From: Rutstroemia sp. NJR-2017a BVV2
Taxonomy: Eukaryota > Ascomycota > Leotiomycetes > Helotiales > Rutstroemiaceae
Assembly: GCA_002946415.1 (NCBI GenBank)
Contig: NJPS01000033.1
Span: 434,001-498,000, forward strand
Direction: 5' to 3'
DNA: 64,000 bases
The notes beneath the pieces were generated by a model. It saw nothing but the letters and a program-made list of their open reading frames with translations. It had not been told where the DNA came from and did not search any database. How positions within the stretch are numbered: the stretch's first letter is position 1; each line of letters begins with the position of its first letter. Shown one piece after another: positions 22,526 through 35,457 of this stretch. A program made the position numbers and the translations under genes.

Positions 22526-25003
22526 ATGAACCACAACGACGCGCCGACAATGCAGTCGTATCCCTCCCCAACCGCGAACGCCGCCGATTCTGGTGCTGGT
22601 CCCTTCTATGGACAACCGTCGACCCAACATCAACAAGGATTGACCAACCAAGATGAACTACAGCTGGCCGCGCAATTATCGCGTACTCTCGCTCCGAATA
22701 TGAACGTGGGACCGGGAGGAATGAACGAAAATCAAGATCCGAGAGCTCCAGGGAATATGAACCATCAGTACCAGCCCGACCATCAAGCTCATGGAGGACA
22801 CCCGCAGATGAACCAAAGCCAAATGGATATGGGGGGTCAATATGATAATTCTGATGGTTCAATTGCTGCAAGGAAGAGATCAAAAGTCTCTAGAGCATGC
22901 GACGAATGCCGGCGCAAGAAGATTAGGTGTGATGCAACTGGAGATGGTAGCGACGAACAGTGTGCGAATTGTCGACGAGTGGGAACCACTTGTCAATTTA
23001 GCAGACAGCCAATGAAGCGAGGTCCAAGCAAAGGGTAAGCCAGAGTCTCCTAAGAATAATTCTTCCACCAAATTTGCAAGTGAAAAGACTGATTGACAAA
23101 GTGATAGTTATATCAAAGAGCTTGCGGATCGTATCAATACTTTAGAGGGAGCCATGCAGTCAAGCGATTTGCCAGTCGGTTCCTACCCACCACCACAGGA
23201 CAGTCCTATGCAAAGAAGACCGTCAGAAGAATTCTCTCCTACCCCGAATCCTGAACATCTTGTTCGTAAGCGAGGTTACTCTTCGATTTCTGGTAGCGCC
23301 GGCGAATCAAATTCTCCATACCCTCCACCACGTTCGGCTTCAAATTGGGCTCCTCAAGATCAGCCACGGCCCACGAATCAATCTACCCCTGGCTTTGCAC
23401 CTCAACAACTGGTTCCGATTCCACTCCCTAGAGACACCAACTACTCGCCAACCAATATGGCTTCCCATCAGCAGTGGGCGAATGCACCTGATTACACTCA
23501 GAATAGCTCGCTCGATGCGGTTGCTCACATAGCTCAATCTCACAACGACCAACCCATAGAATGGGATGAAAATATTGTTGACAGGTATGGACAGCCGCAG
23601 CTTAACATACTACTATGCACTTGAACTAACATTGCCTAGCTACTATAAATATATACACAACACATACCCTTTACTTTCTCTAACCAAGGCGAGACTAAGC
23701 TCACGATTGGCAGCCTGTCCTGGACCAGTCAGAGACGCGTTCTTCGAGGCTTTATATGCTGCTATTAGAACCTTCCCTAGCGCAACACCGCTTGAACCAC
23801 GCAATACTAAACAAGCAATCAATCTCATGACCACGGCGCTATATGACAATCCATCGGTTCGCTCCCCAACTACTAATCTTATATATCTTCAGACCATGAT
23901 GCTCTTAGCTATTGAGGCTGGGAATCGTCCATACGATCTCTCACGTGAGGATGCTACTCATACACCTTCTCCGTGGCTGGGAACCTCGGTTGGTTTCGCA
24001 TACTCCATGAGATTACACATACACAAAAACCTAGACAAGTCGAATAATGACCCGGATTCTGATGACAAGCTTGCACGACGCGTCTGGTGGAGTTTGATTG
24101 TCATGGATAGATGGCATGCTGCGATCACGACCAGCCCGGTACTCATTCCAGAAACAACAGCACAAATATATCCAGAAGATCGTCCTGTCTTGGGCGAGGC
24201 GTTCTATTTCTTAGCCCGTAAGCTTGATCCATCGTTTTCCTCCCACTTTTGCTAAAAATACAGGCCTCTCAATCATAATCGGAAGTATCGCCGCCGTCTC
24301 GCTTGCCTCATCCGACCTCCCACCCCTCACCGTCCACCGCGCAACCTACAGCCATCTCCTCAAAGGCCAACTCGAACTCTGGCGCCACGAATTCAGCGAC
24401 AGTTTCATCCTCCCCTCCGATTCCCCCGTCGTCCATCTCAGCTACTGGTACGCCTTCATCCAAGTCCGTCTCCCCAACCCCGAGGACGAACAAATCGACC
24501 TCGCCAAAGCAGTCTACCACATCGCATCTCAGATGTCCTTCCACCCCGATCTGCGCTCGCCTTTCCTGCACCATTTCAAACTCCTCGCTGCACGCACGCT
24601 GCCGCTGCTTTTGCAGCACGAGAAGACGAAAAAGGATGCAGAGTATGCGTTGTCCATGCTGCTGGAACCGAGAGTTGCGGCCAGTCCGTGGGATCCCCAG
24701 ATTAGGGATTTGTTGGGGAAGAGGAGGGCTTCAGATGCTGGTGCTGGCGCGGTCGTGCAGAAACAGGATGATAATCAGAATATGATTACGGCGGCAAATC
24801 AGGGGTTGCAGCGGCTGGCGGATTTGGCGACCGCTTCGACGGAGGATAGGGATTCGAATGCGAATGCGAATGCTCCTACTAGTGCTAGCGCTAGCGCTAG
24901 CGGTGCAACGACTTCGGAAGGGGCGCCGAGGAAGGATGGGGAAGCTACTACTACCACTGCTCCTGCTCCTGCGACAGGACAAAGCTTCAATGGCAAAGCA
25001 TAA
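22526..25003 (+). CDS. RGT1: Zn2Cys6 transcription factor, RGT1-like glucose transport regulator
   Basis: Four exons, 22526-23034, 23108-23584, 23640-24217 and 24264-25003, splice in frame to 767 residues. The N-terminus is Gln/Asn/Pro-rich. The zinc cluster is at about residues 124-157 (RACDECRRKKIRCDA ... CANCRRVGTTC), followed by the linker QPMKRGPSKGYIKELADRINTLEGAM, a basic segment and short coiled coil typical of RGT1 and its relatives. Exons 3 and 4 encode the fungal middle-homology region (for example ARRVWWSLIVMDRWHAA). The C-terminus is low-complexity Ala/Ser/Thr, with SASASASG encoded by GCTAGC repeats at 24881-24902. The yeast homologue represses hexose transporter genes when glucose is low; the same role is inferred. 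Exon 4 shows an abrupt change from C-ending to G-ending codons. The assignment to RGT1 rests on the zinc-cluster and linker wording. Confidence 0.88.
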
Positions 25004-26372
25004 GAAGCTGGGCGTTGGAGGGTGTTGAGGATGGATGGGTGGGTGGATGCATATTGTAGCGAATCTATGGAGTAGTCTGGACGGTGTTCTAACCTTTTTT
25101 TTATGTGTATGGATTATTTACTCATGTGGATGTATACCCTTATAGTTGTTCTGCTATATGCATTTTCTTTTTACTTTCGTTCATTCGTTTATTTTTGGGT
25201 TTCTTTTCTCTGTGTCTCTCTCTCTACGTCTCTCTTGGGATTGTCTTATCTTTCTATATTGCGCGCACGCCAGGGAAGGAGATGTTAAGAGAAGGAGAGA
25301 ACGATCAATGAAGCATTATTTATTAAGATGCTTGTGTATGGATGCATTCATGGCATGGGTGATACGCGTAGGGGGGGGATTTATCGCAGCGGCGTTTTGT
25401 TGTTTATTTCTGTCCCGGCTTTGGGATTTCTGGGTTGGGATCGGGAGCGGGATTTGGGATTTCGGGAGGGAGCATGGGATGGGTTGGGGCATCGGATTCG
25501 CACTTGTGGTTTGAGGGGCAATTTTTTGACATTATATATGGTTTGTTTTTGTTGTGTTATAAAAAGACGCGGGGAGGTGGAAAAGGGGGGGTGGAGGAAG
25601 AGGAGAGATGAGGGAGCGATGGATGGTAAAGAGAAGGGAGAAGGGAGGGGAAAAGGATAAGGATAAGGGTAAGCTGCTAGGTCGGCTACTGTGGTTGGAA
25701 AGGATCGGAAGGGTGTAAGATAGGGAGATTGAAACTGAATGAGAATAAGAGATTATGACATGAAAATGGTTCTACTCCTAGGCGCTGATGAGTTCGAGAC
25801 GTGGATCAAGATTCAAATAATAGAGTATTTTGTCCGGCGCTTTCCGAGGGTGGGAATGGTTTGTAGAGTTTAGCGACTGTGCCTTCAAAAAAAAAAAGAG
25901 GAGGGGGCCAAGAGGTAAGGAGATTCCACACTACTGGGGAGAGATTTATTTGTTGTTTCTATCGGAGTAGATGGACGGAAATGGTAGATGGATTCTGATG
26001 TCATCGACCGTCTCTACGTTGGAAGTCTGGAGCTCCCAGTGTAGCCACGATCAATTCGCTCATTGAGTAGTCCTTTGTGCAGCGCAGCATTGTACCATCC
26101 ACTACAAACCGAACCCCTATATCTCGGTAAACTTGGTCTTTGTTTTGCGTCCAATGTCCATTCGTCGAACAAAGAAAACGTTATAAATTTAAACAAACTC
26201 ATTGCATTCACACACAAAGCAATTATGCAGCATTCGGTAACAACATACCTGAACAGTCGCCAAGTTGTAATATAGATAACAAATGCTTTCCTTTCTCCTC
26301 TCCCAGTGATTCGCAAATCTCATCCTCATCCCCATTCCCATTCCCATCGCCACCCCATCCCAACCGCCCATC
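25004..26372. other. Intergenic region
   Basis: The 3' flank of the RGT1-like gene, with T-rich and G-rich tracts, an A run at 25887-25898, and the upstream region of the next gene, which is C-rich just before its ATG (26300-26370). No supported gene was seen. Confidence 0.45.
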
Positions 26373-27503
26373 ATGCATGCCCTCGCCCATCAGCCGTCCA
26401 GATACAGCTACACCTCTGTCACCTCCCTTACAGCCTCCAACGTCGAACTCTGGATCTGTGATGACCTCGACTGCAACCCACCCTATGGACCCCTATGCGC
26501 CGCATGCCGTCCCAAATGTGCCGAGTTGCAGGAAGCCCGCGGCGACAATGAATCCGTGGCGAGCTATCGGCCGGATTCGCCTGCTCCTTCTCGGCCGAAG
26601 AAATCGAAGGATAATCTTTTTGAGCCGGATGTATATCTTGATGAGATAGAAGAGGAAGAAGATGATACGAAGCGATCGGTGGAGTTTTTGGAACAGGAAG
26701 TAGATAAGCTAACGATACCCGAAGTAAACCAGGTCCAAAAGGATACTCGGGATTCTGCTGGCTTACAGGGCTGTCTGGAGAGGTCTCGACATTATCTTAA
26801 ACATCACCGGTGGAGTATCACTAATTTTGGCACCAAACTGAGAGAAAAACAAGCCACCGCAGGAAAAACCTCTTCCCAACAACCACAACCTGAACTAACC
26901 CAAATCGCCGCATGGCCACAGCCTCAGGAAGAAGAGATCGAGCTTCCAGTATATACCAGGATCCCTGAAACAGACGCCAGCGAAGCAGCCACACAATTCC
27001 TATATGAAGGTCAACAGCAGAGCTCATCCATCATCGAGGATGTATGTCCCGGTCCATTTTCGAACCTCACACAAGCAGAAGAGGACGAGGAAGAGACAGT
27101 AACGGAGAGGAGACACCGAGAATGGCTTCACAAATGGCTTCGTGAGCTCCGTGAGGGACCTTTCGCAGAGGAAGAATCCGACGATGGTAATAGCATCTGC
27201 TCTTCGCTCTACGGTCCACTAGCTAGATTTGACGAATACGCAGCAAGCAGACCATCCACTGCGGTTCCTCAGCCAGTGAGACACGAAGTTGATGAAAGCA
27301 TCATCTGTAGATCTTGCGGGCGTTTCTTTGACCACTGGCCTGAACCTCCAGAGTTGCATTTGATGAAGTGCGAATATGCGTATAAAGAGGCGGCGAGACT
27401 AGAAGCCTCTAGGGAAAGGCAGAGACAGAGGGAGAACTGGCTGCAGGACAGGAATAGATCGTTGAACAAAAAGATTTCGAAGAATTTTCGAGATTTAGAC
27501 TGA
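26373..27503 (+). CDS. Uncharacterised acidic protein with Cys-rich ends
   Basis: Single-exon gene, 376 residues from the ATG of MHALAHQPSRYSY. The N-terminal 50 residues have spaced cysteines (WICDDLDC ... LCAACRPKC) that could bind a metal. The centre is strongly acidic and low-complexity (for example EIEEEEDDTKR). Near the C-terminus, about 310-335, is a treble-clef-like segment CRSCGRFF ... HLMKC with C-x2-C and H-x3-C spacing, followed by a charged helix rich in Arg, Glu and Gln (EASRERQRQRENWLQDRNR). I do not recognise a named family. The C-terminal zinc-binding element plus helix suggests nucleic acid or protein binding, but that is inference. There are no membrane segments or signal peptide. 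Confidence 0.75.
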   Translation: MHALAHQPSRYSYTSVTSLTASNVELWICDDLDCNPPYGPLCAACRPKCAELQEARGDNESVASYRPDSPAPSRPKKSKDNLFEPDVYLDEIEEEEDDTKRSVEFLEQEVDKLTIPEVNQVQKDTRDSAGLQGCLERSRHYLKHHRWSITNFGTKLREKQATAGKTSSQQPQPELTQIAAWPQPQEEEIELPVYTRIPETDASEAATQFLYEGQQQSSSIIEDVCPGPFSNLTQAEEDEEETVTERRHREWLHKWLRELREGPFAEEESDDGNSICSSLYGPLARFDEYAASRPSTAVPQPVRHEVDESIICRSCGRFFDHWPEPPELHLMKCEYAYKEAARLEASRERQRQRENWLQDRNRSLNKKISKNFRDLD

Positions 27504-30500
27504 TTCCTTGTACGAACTACGTATTCTACCGACCTTTTCGTCCTGGAGACATTGCATTCATTAACATAATAATCATTCATACTGAAACCTGATCTTATCT
27601 GTCCCAACAACAAGTGCGTGATGATTCTGTGAACATATAAAATCTTAAGTGAAGATACCTATCGCGAAATTTAACTCTTGCACTCTGCCATCGTTATGAT
27701 TGTCCTTAACATTTAAATCTTTCCGCGCCCTAGAACTATCGTTTAAAACATAACAAACTTTGACTAAACAATAATACAGTAATGCTTTGTCGCTATGACT
27801 TTTGGAAATAACCCCTGAGGTCTGGATTTGTCCTGAAGATTGATAGTTACTTAAACGAGTTATTACCTCCCCTTAATGCCGCAGTTGAAACTTCTTGGAA
27901 CAAACACTAAGGCAGGATTTCTCCCCACCTCGCCGCACGAAGCTGCCTACTAGGTACCTGGTACTAGGCAACTATCTAGTCATTGTCAATGCTTTTTAAT
28001 GTAGCCTAGATGCAACAACATAAGGCTGCAACTATGCAGTTATTGTGACGCATGAATACTTGGTGCATACAAGAACGAGTTGTCGGTCATGCACAGCTAG
28101 CGAGGAACTTATTCACAGATTATGCAAGCATGTAGTAGCAAACTGTTGTCGGAGAAGTGTAAAATTGCAAGGAAAAGGATGCACCCCAGTAGTCGATTGA
28201 GCTACAAAAAGCCACGTTGCGGGTCTCCCTTAGGTGACAGATTCTGCAAGGTGACTACACCGGCAAAGAATTCGTGCATAGGATGGGATTGACGGGATGC
28301 CTGACCAGCTTTTGTTGTTCCCAGTAAGGGGTCCTGGGCAGATACTCATCTGCCTGTGCTCTAATAAACAGAGGGGAAGGTGGGGGTGCGGATCGAAGAG
28401 AGTCTGTCACGAAGTTTTGAAATCGATCTAGAGTAACTGAAAATTTATCCAGGAGACCATGCGTCATGAGGTTCTGTATGAGATGTGGTCAGGTGATGCT
28501 CCCATTAGCTGTTTTCCATATCCATTGGATATGACGTGAGGTATGTTTGAGGCTGCATCTTTGGCAAGCAAAAGTGACAAAACTGTCGCATGCTTGGGTG
28601 ACTGACGTGGAGACCGGTATCAGACAGACTTTCTGTCAATCAACAGCATGGACCGTGCTGGGCCATGCTCCGGGACCAAATCATATCTTGCATCCAACCC
28701 GGAGGCAAGCGTCAGCAACGTATGTATCATGTATTTGCTAGTTAGCTCCCAAGCGAGAAACGAAACACAGCCATTTCCCACGAGGCTTGATAAGAGGAAT
28801 AGTCCCGACCTTCCTCGGTTGACGGGTATGACCAGTTGCATCAGAGGAAAAGCCGGCCGACATTGTGATAAATCGTGACACCTTCTCAAATAAAACATGC
28901 ATAGTCACCTAGTATTGGAAGAAATATTCGTAGGGTGACTTGAAATAAAACGAGCAAATGTAATGACAAACGCCCAACAGAGAGTGGAATCGTCCGAAAA
29001 GGAGACCTGTCGACAAGGTGAGAGCCATTCTCCAGTTTCCATATTCGTATGCCGGAGTCTAGTTAAATGCTGCGATGGCGTCCTCTTACATTGACACGTA
29101 AAACCACGTAGATTCGAGTCGTGCGACATACCGGTAGAGATCTCAATAGAAAGTAAGCCTTATCAGTTAACCTTAAGGATGAAGACGGAAGATAGCCCGC
29201 CAATCAGCAATGGTTTTCCGTAAAGGCTGCATCTTGCTTCTACGCAATATTGAATTGCAGCAAGGCGTCGAGAAGAGAAAGACATCCGGAGAGAGTCGGT
29301 TTCATCAGTCTGAATTTCCTCCTATATGTGTGGGCGTATACTGGCAGGAACGAGAACGAGAGATAGTTGTCCAGACTGGTGTCCGTTATGTTATGTCGAT
29401 GGCGTTGCGACTTGTTGGGATGTCATGATGTGGCTTAGCTAGAGCTGTGGCGCGGTTTGAGCTAGATACTTAGACGGGCTCCCTTGAGCACCGGGCAGTG
29501 GGAGGCGTGGTACATCTGGAGGTTACTCGATGGTTGATACTTCTACTTCATGAAAGCCTCTGAGACTCTTTGCGTTGAGTACGTAGCGGTACCAAGTACG
29601 GCTCACCGATTCGTATAGCACCCGCAGTAACTTATCTGTACTCGCCATATTGTTTGATTCTGGTAATCGGCTACTCTTACCCAGTGGTCCTGATGGTCGA
29701 CGAACTTGGCGAAACAATGCTGGATCAACTGACCGACCCGTTTCGTGTGATAACCACTAAATTTAGTTGCATCTCCCATATCTTTACCAAATCGGAAGTC
29801 ATCAGACGCTTAGCCGGTGACTCGGTCAACGGACGAGAGCATTTGAGGGTGTGTGCCAGGTTGAAAGCCTACCCCTCCCCCTTTCTTACTGAGTGCGGTG
29901 ATCCGCGGAGAGGAAGCTGGAAGTAGGAAATGCTCTGAACGCTGAACTGGCAGGCACTCGGGGCAGTGTATGTAGGTGTCAGACCAGAGTGGGCGTGAAA
30001 TGGAGACGGGCAGTACCTCATAGACTGCCTAGCTATTCTTTGGGACCTCATAGGCACAACTCCAACTCGACCTGCATACATTCATGCAGGCAGCTCTCTG
30101 AAGGCTTGGGCGATTGTCCAATGGCAAATTCAAAGCGAAAAGATGCGGAAAAACTGGAGAGCTGCAACCTGCAAGACTCATACTCAGCAACGATCAATGC
30201 ACCGGAGGTTGCTTGCACTAAGGCACCTGTAGTTTCAAGTCGTCGAGGGCTCCATTTAATCACAACTATAACGTGATTTAATGCGCCCGGAATAAGTTCT
30301 CCAGAACCTCGAGCTGTCGATGGCAGCCATTCCGTCTGGGCATTCCACCTTCAATAATGACAATAACAACCTACAGTCGGAGGAGAATGTCCAAGGCAAA
30401 AGGTGCGGAGACACCATAGCAATCACAGAAGTAGCATAACTTTTGGGGGGCTGCGGTGTGGTGTGGTTGCTAGGTACGCAAGCAGAGCACTTCGTAATGA

Positions 30501-31536
30501 GTAAAAATGTGTCTGCCGTCGTATTGTTTCTCGGGCGACAGAGAGGAGATGAGATATGCTATGCTATGTTTCCTTATCGCTCCGATTGCTGACTCAGCAA
30601 TGTTTTTGTTATCGGTCTCGGGATCGGGCAAGACAAGCACCTAGCACCTTGTGTTACGGTTACGGAACGAATGCAGCACAACCAAACTCGAAAGCTTCAA
30701 GTGCCGGACTCTGGGTAAAGTAGACTCGATAAGTCTCAGAGCTCAAAGGACGAGAGAATATATATCTTCACTCTTTCTCCTGTATCCTCTTCCACGGCCA
30801 GGCAAACCTCGGCGGCCATTGAAACCGGCCTTTGTGATAAGCGCTCTTGAATCACGAGGTTGGCTAACCTTATCCACCCTCCACATCCACCCAAAAGAGC
30901 CAGGGCCTGCATGAGAATGACTCTCCATCTGATCGAAGCTTCATTTCATAACCTTACGCATACCGGTACTCACACAAGCCTCAGCAGGACTTATCCCATC
31001 CTAACTATTCTTGCGCAATAATTCCAACTTTCCATCAACCACCCAACAACCCCATCACTTTTTCCCTTCAATCCGCCCAAAGACTTCTCCTGTCGAACAA
31101 CGTATCGACAGATACTTAATCCAATCCACATCTATTGTCCAGCCTTATCGAATGCCTATCGTAAAGATGCTTGCGTGAAGCGTATCCACCCCCAAAGGCG
31201 TCCCCGAAGTACCTCCTCTTCTCTTCTCTACCCTTTTGGAGGCAACCGCAGCGGTCCTCCACCCTCTCGCGACTCGCAAATCGCCCATTTGACGACGCCA
31301 GATCGAAAATAAAAGCTACTCGGGGAATAAATCACATAATTCATACTACGATGGATGCCCAACATATGTGGTATCTCGGAACCGCTTTATTCACCATCTA
31401 GAACTTTACGACTGCTGTATGAGACCTTTTTTGGTACGGGGATAATCTTCCAGCAAATACCAGCGCATCCTGCATCTGCTGCTCGGAGGCGACAGCTTGC
31501 TACGATTCAACATCCGCGTCAGCAATTTAACATAAA
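27504..31536. other. Large gene-free region upstream of ATG13
   Basis: About 4 kb with only short, domain-free open frames on both strands. The final 500 bases are pyrimidine-rich and are probably the ATG13 promoter and leader. No tRNA or transposon ends were recognised. Confidence 0.4.
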
Positions 31537-34500
31537 ATGCATCAGCACCCTCGTCCTTCGCCCGTCTCGGCCTCACCAGCCTCATCACCAAGAACGAACC
31601 CAACTCGAACGAATAACCCCAGAGAAGAAAGTCGAACGGGCCACTCAAGATCATATTCAGATATGCCACATTACAACGAGGTTGACGACGGTAGTGGAGA
31701 TGGTGGAGTCTTGCCATCCACTGGTCCAAGCCGAGAGGCGGTCAAGAAGTTAGACCAAATCATACAGGTCGGTTCTATTCGGTCATCATCTGCAGCTGCA
31801 GACATGGTGAAACACTACTGACTTGGATCTATTCTAGAACTTCTACACCAAATCTGCAATTGTCCTGCTACAGTCGAGGTTGAACCTTCCAGTCATCTTG
31901 AACAAGGATGGAATTAAGAAAGTTAACAAATGGGTACATTGCCATCTTCCAAAACTCTTGTTTCAATCCCATGCACTCACTAACCTTGCTTGATATCTTA
32001 TCAGTTCCAAATCGAGACTGACGACTCCGACGCCTTTCGAGATGAGCTCAGCATATGGAGGACCTGCGGTGGATTTCAAAATCGACCACCCCCATTGATA
32101 ATAGAAACGTACCTCGACACTTCGGCCTTAACAAACAGTCAGAGATTGGTCATTGTGGATGATCATGGAAAACGGTGGGATGTTTTGGATGCTCTGAGCA
32201 ATTCTAATGGTTCAAATGATGGACGTAGCGAAGTCATACTAGAACGTTGGAGAATCGAGCTCAAAGACAGTTCCGAAGAGAGGCCATCGGACTTTGGGTC
32301 GACGCTACCCACTGTCTACAAAAAGTGCATTGTATTCTTTCGCTCGCTGTATTCAACCGCGAAAATTGTGCCGCCTTCCAAATTCGTAAAGGGTCTGGCG
32401 AAGGGTGGATCATCAAATGGCCCACTAAAGGTCAATTGCCGCATAACAACTGGTGATGTCCAACCACGTCGATTTGACGGCCTAACGCAGCCTTTATATG
32501 ATAGTAATGGGCCGGTCACCTCAGATTACGTTCTTGGTACCACCGACACGCCAGCTGGCCAATTTTCTGCTGAAGTGTCGTATCGAAATGATTGTAACTT
32601 TCGTGTTGACGATTCTGAATCTCTCCTCAGCTCAAGATTCATGGGAGCAGATGAACAATTTTTCCAACCATCGTTAGCCGCTCGAGGCGACCTACTTCGA
32701 CGTCGATCGACCAAGCAAGCTGAAATAGGATCACTACCTGCACACAAGCAACTTGGAGATGATTCTGAACCTGTACAAACATATGGAAGCTTGTCGACAT
32801 TCCATGGAAATGCTCCCTTGAGGGCCGAAAGCCCTATCTCTGCTCTAAGAGCCCAGAGACCCGTCGGTTCAGATACGAGCTCGCCACCTGTCGGCTCATT
32901 ACCCCAAGCTCGAGCTCTGCAAGTTTCGAAGGGCTCACTAAAATCCTTAGAGGGCATTGCAATGGCGAGGAGACCTTCGCTTTCATTTCAGCCATTCAAA
33001 GCTGGGTCACTATCTTCTTCACCTAGTCGTGCCGCCTATGCTGGTGGTGAAATGCTTCCTCCGCCATCTCCAGGGTCTCTACCACGAACCTCGGGAATCA
33101 GCGCGTTGGCGCAGGCAAGAAATCGCTCATCTTTGACAGCTGGAATGCCGGCTACTCTACGAGGAGGGCCGGTTTCATCAGATAATTTCGTCCCTTCATC
33201 TGCGTCAGGCTCACCCAAGCCTGCACCAATTAGCAGATATAGCAGTAGCTTCACACATCGTCGTGGTAGGTCTTCATATGGAGGTGCTAGCAAGTTGGTC
33301 GACGAGGATCAAGGGAGTAGCGGAAAGCAGAGTCTGTCATCTTCTGTACAGCCAGGATCCGGTATTCTAGCAGAGGGAGGCGGGAGCTCCGGTTCGTTAC
33401 AAACGGACGACGATAACATCTCGGAGTTTTTAAAGCTTCTTGACAGCAAGAAGACTTTGCAGAGCTTCGAGCCTTCAGGTGAGGCATCCAAAAAACGAGC
33501 CAATGCCCAATTATCAAAGTTCCAGTCGATGCGTGACTCTCACAATGCTCTTACGGAATCGATGTCATCATCAGCAATGCTACAGCGATCTTCAAGCTCA
33601 TCAAGTCGACAATTGTCGAGCGTCCCACCAATGGTAGCCGCAACTTCCATGTCTACTTCATCCTCACCGGGAAAACCTATATCACCACATACCCCTCACA
33701 CACCAGCGATTCCCTCCCGCTTGAGTGCGAATTCCATAGTCGAGTATGACCAGCCAAGAAGAGTCCCTCAGCGAAGCAGAACAGCCGAGTCGAGATTGCA
33801 GGATGTTGCAGATGATGACCAGTCAAATGATCTCGGCACAAACGCAATTGATATTCCTACATCTCCCAGACCATACTACCCCCATAACAGGAGATCGAGT
33901 TCTGTTGCTCAGCAGCATAGGTCGCTCGCGGTTGATGATGATTTGGGCGATCTTCCGTTCGGTGTACACAGAAGCATAAGTCTAGGGGCTGATGATCGGG
34001 AGCCGCCGAGCCTGAGTGCACTTCTTGGTATTGGACAAACCTCAGATGATGTTGCATCCCCCAATTCACAATCTCCCTCTCGATTACTACAACCCGCACC
34101 GCATATCTCTGAGGCTTCTGCTGCGATGTCCCGACAACCATCATCATCCTTAGAGGCCCAGGAGCCAGAAGCGCCTCAAGTTTCCCGCCTTAGTGGGCCT
34201 GGTTCTGTGAATTCGCCATACCGACCGCGACTTGGCCGAACTGGCGGACGAGGTGTGACTCCACCACAAACGGGTTCGTACTCTAGTCTTCTGGACAGAG
34301 GTAGCGGTAGTGGGAGTGAACGAGCCGGTGGCGGCAGATATAGTTTCAGCAGGAATGCGGGAACATTTGAAGCGGACGATGAACCATTACTGTTCGACAT
34401 GAGTGAGATCGGGCGAGACCTTTCACGAAGAAGCATTGACGATCCTCGCGGAGGCGGCGGCGTGGGAGCGAGTGATAGGAGTGGAACCGAACCAAACAAA

Positions 34501-34551
34501 GGCGGTGATTCGGGAACAAGCAGTCGGAGGGGCAGCCGCAGAGGCTGGTAA
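31537..34551 (+). CDS. ATG13: Autophagy-related protein 13
   Basis: Exons 31537-31767, 31838-31933 and 32005-34551 give 957 residues; the introns are 70 and 71 nt, and the first uses an uncommon GTCGGT donor. After a disordered 50-residue start, the HORMA domain runs from about residue 70 to 300: KKLDQIIQNFYTKSAIVLLQ at the exon 1/2 join, NKWFQIETDD at the exon 2/3 join, then PPPLIIETYLDT and LYSTAKIVPPSKF. The remaining 650 residues are Ser/Pro-rich and disordered, holding the expected Atg1- and Atg17-binding elements (DNISEFLKLLDSKKTLQSF at about residues 580-600; DLPFGVHRS; PLLFDMSEI). ATG13 is the regulatory subunit of the Atg1 kinase complex; TORC1 phosphorylates its tail and starvation releases it to start phagophore formation. 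Length and domain order match filamentous fungal orthologues. Confidence 0.96.
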
Positions 34552-35457
34552 TATATTCCCGCGGATGACATACCAGGACGCCTCGAGATGGAGCTCGAGG
34601 AAAATACGTTTCAACAATTTATGCATTATACGTCATTTACGATTACAAGATATGCTGTATAGTTTGGGAGCCACATAAGTACAGCGCATTGATCTTTAAT
34701 TTTGGAGTCATTGGACGACTGGAGTCTGGAGCTGTTCTTTTTCACCACATTGTGTTATATTGATATTTTTCTGGGGTGTTGGTTTTTCTTTTCTGGCGCA
34801 TCTTGTATTTATTCATCTTGATGCTTCAGGAGAAAGGTCGGTCATAAATTGAATGGATGCGATTTGGGAGGGGGTTGGATTGATACCTTTGGTGTTCACA
34901 AGAGGTAATGGATAGGTCCAAATGACTGAATATATTATAGTATCTTCTCTCCTTTCATATATTCGCGCTGCGCATTAATCTGCTGTGATTTGAAAAAGGA
35001 TGTATGCGGGCACCAAAATCGGAACTCGAGAAAATGACTGAGTAGTCATTTGTGAACATCTGGATAAGAACATAAAATCCTAAAATCATTTACATGGTGT
35101 TGGCTTTTGGTGGTCTCGAGCGGATCTCCATAATTCACATCATACGAAATATTCCTTATACAACGCCGATCTCAGCCTCTGGCTCAAGACAAAGGTGGTC
35201 GTGTTCACGATTGAGGAGATTAAGTGATTGGAACAGCAACCTACTTTTCAACGATTTTGCAACTCTATCTTAAAATTAAGGGGTTTCGTCCTATTTCGGT
35301 CGTAGCCGTTAGCTTGCAAGACAATCACGGATTTTGTTACTAGTATTCATCAAAGATCCAGAATGTACACACTTCCAAACGTCTGCGGACCTCCGTCAGT
35401 TCTTAATTTTGTCCGCAGCATCGGCCTTGTCCTTTCGTGAATCGTGGTCTCCCTGCT
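34552..35457. other. 3' flank of ATG13
   Basis: AT-rich spacer between convergent ATG13 (+) and the broken HTH/GIY-YIG gene (-). No coding signal was seen. Confidence 0.45.

Noticed and set aside
31355..31753. 132-codon frame overlapping the ATG13 start
   Set aside because: It runs across the ATG13 leader and exon 1 in another frame; ATG13 exon 1 is confirmed by in-frame splicing into the HORMA domain.
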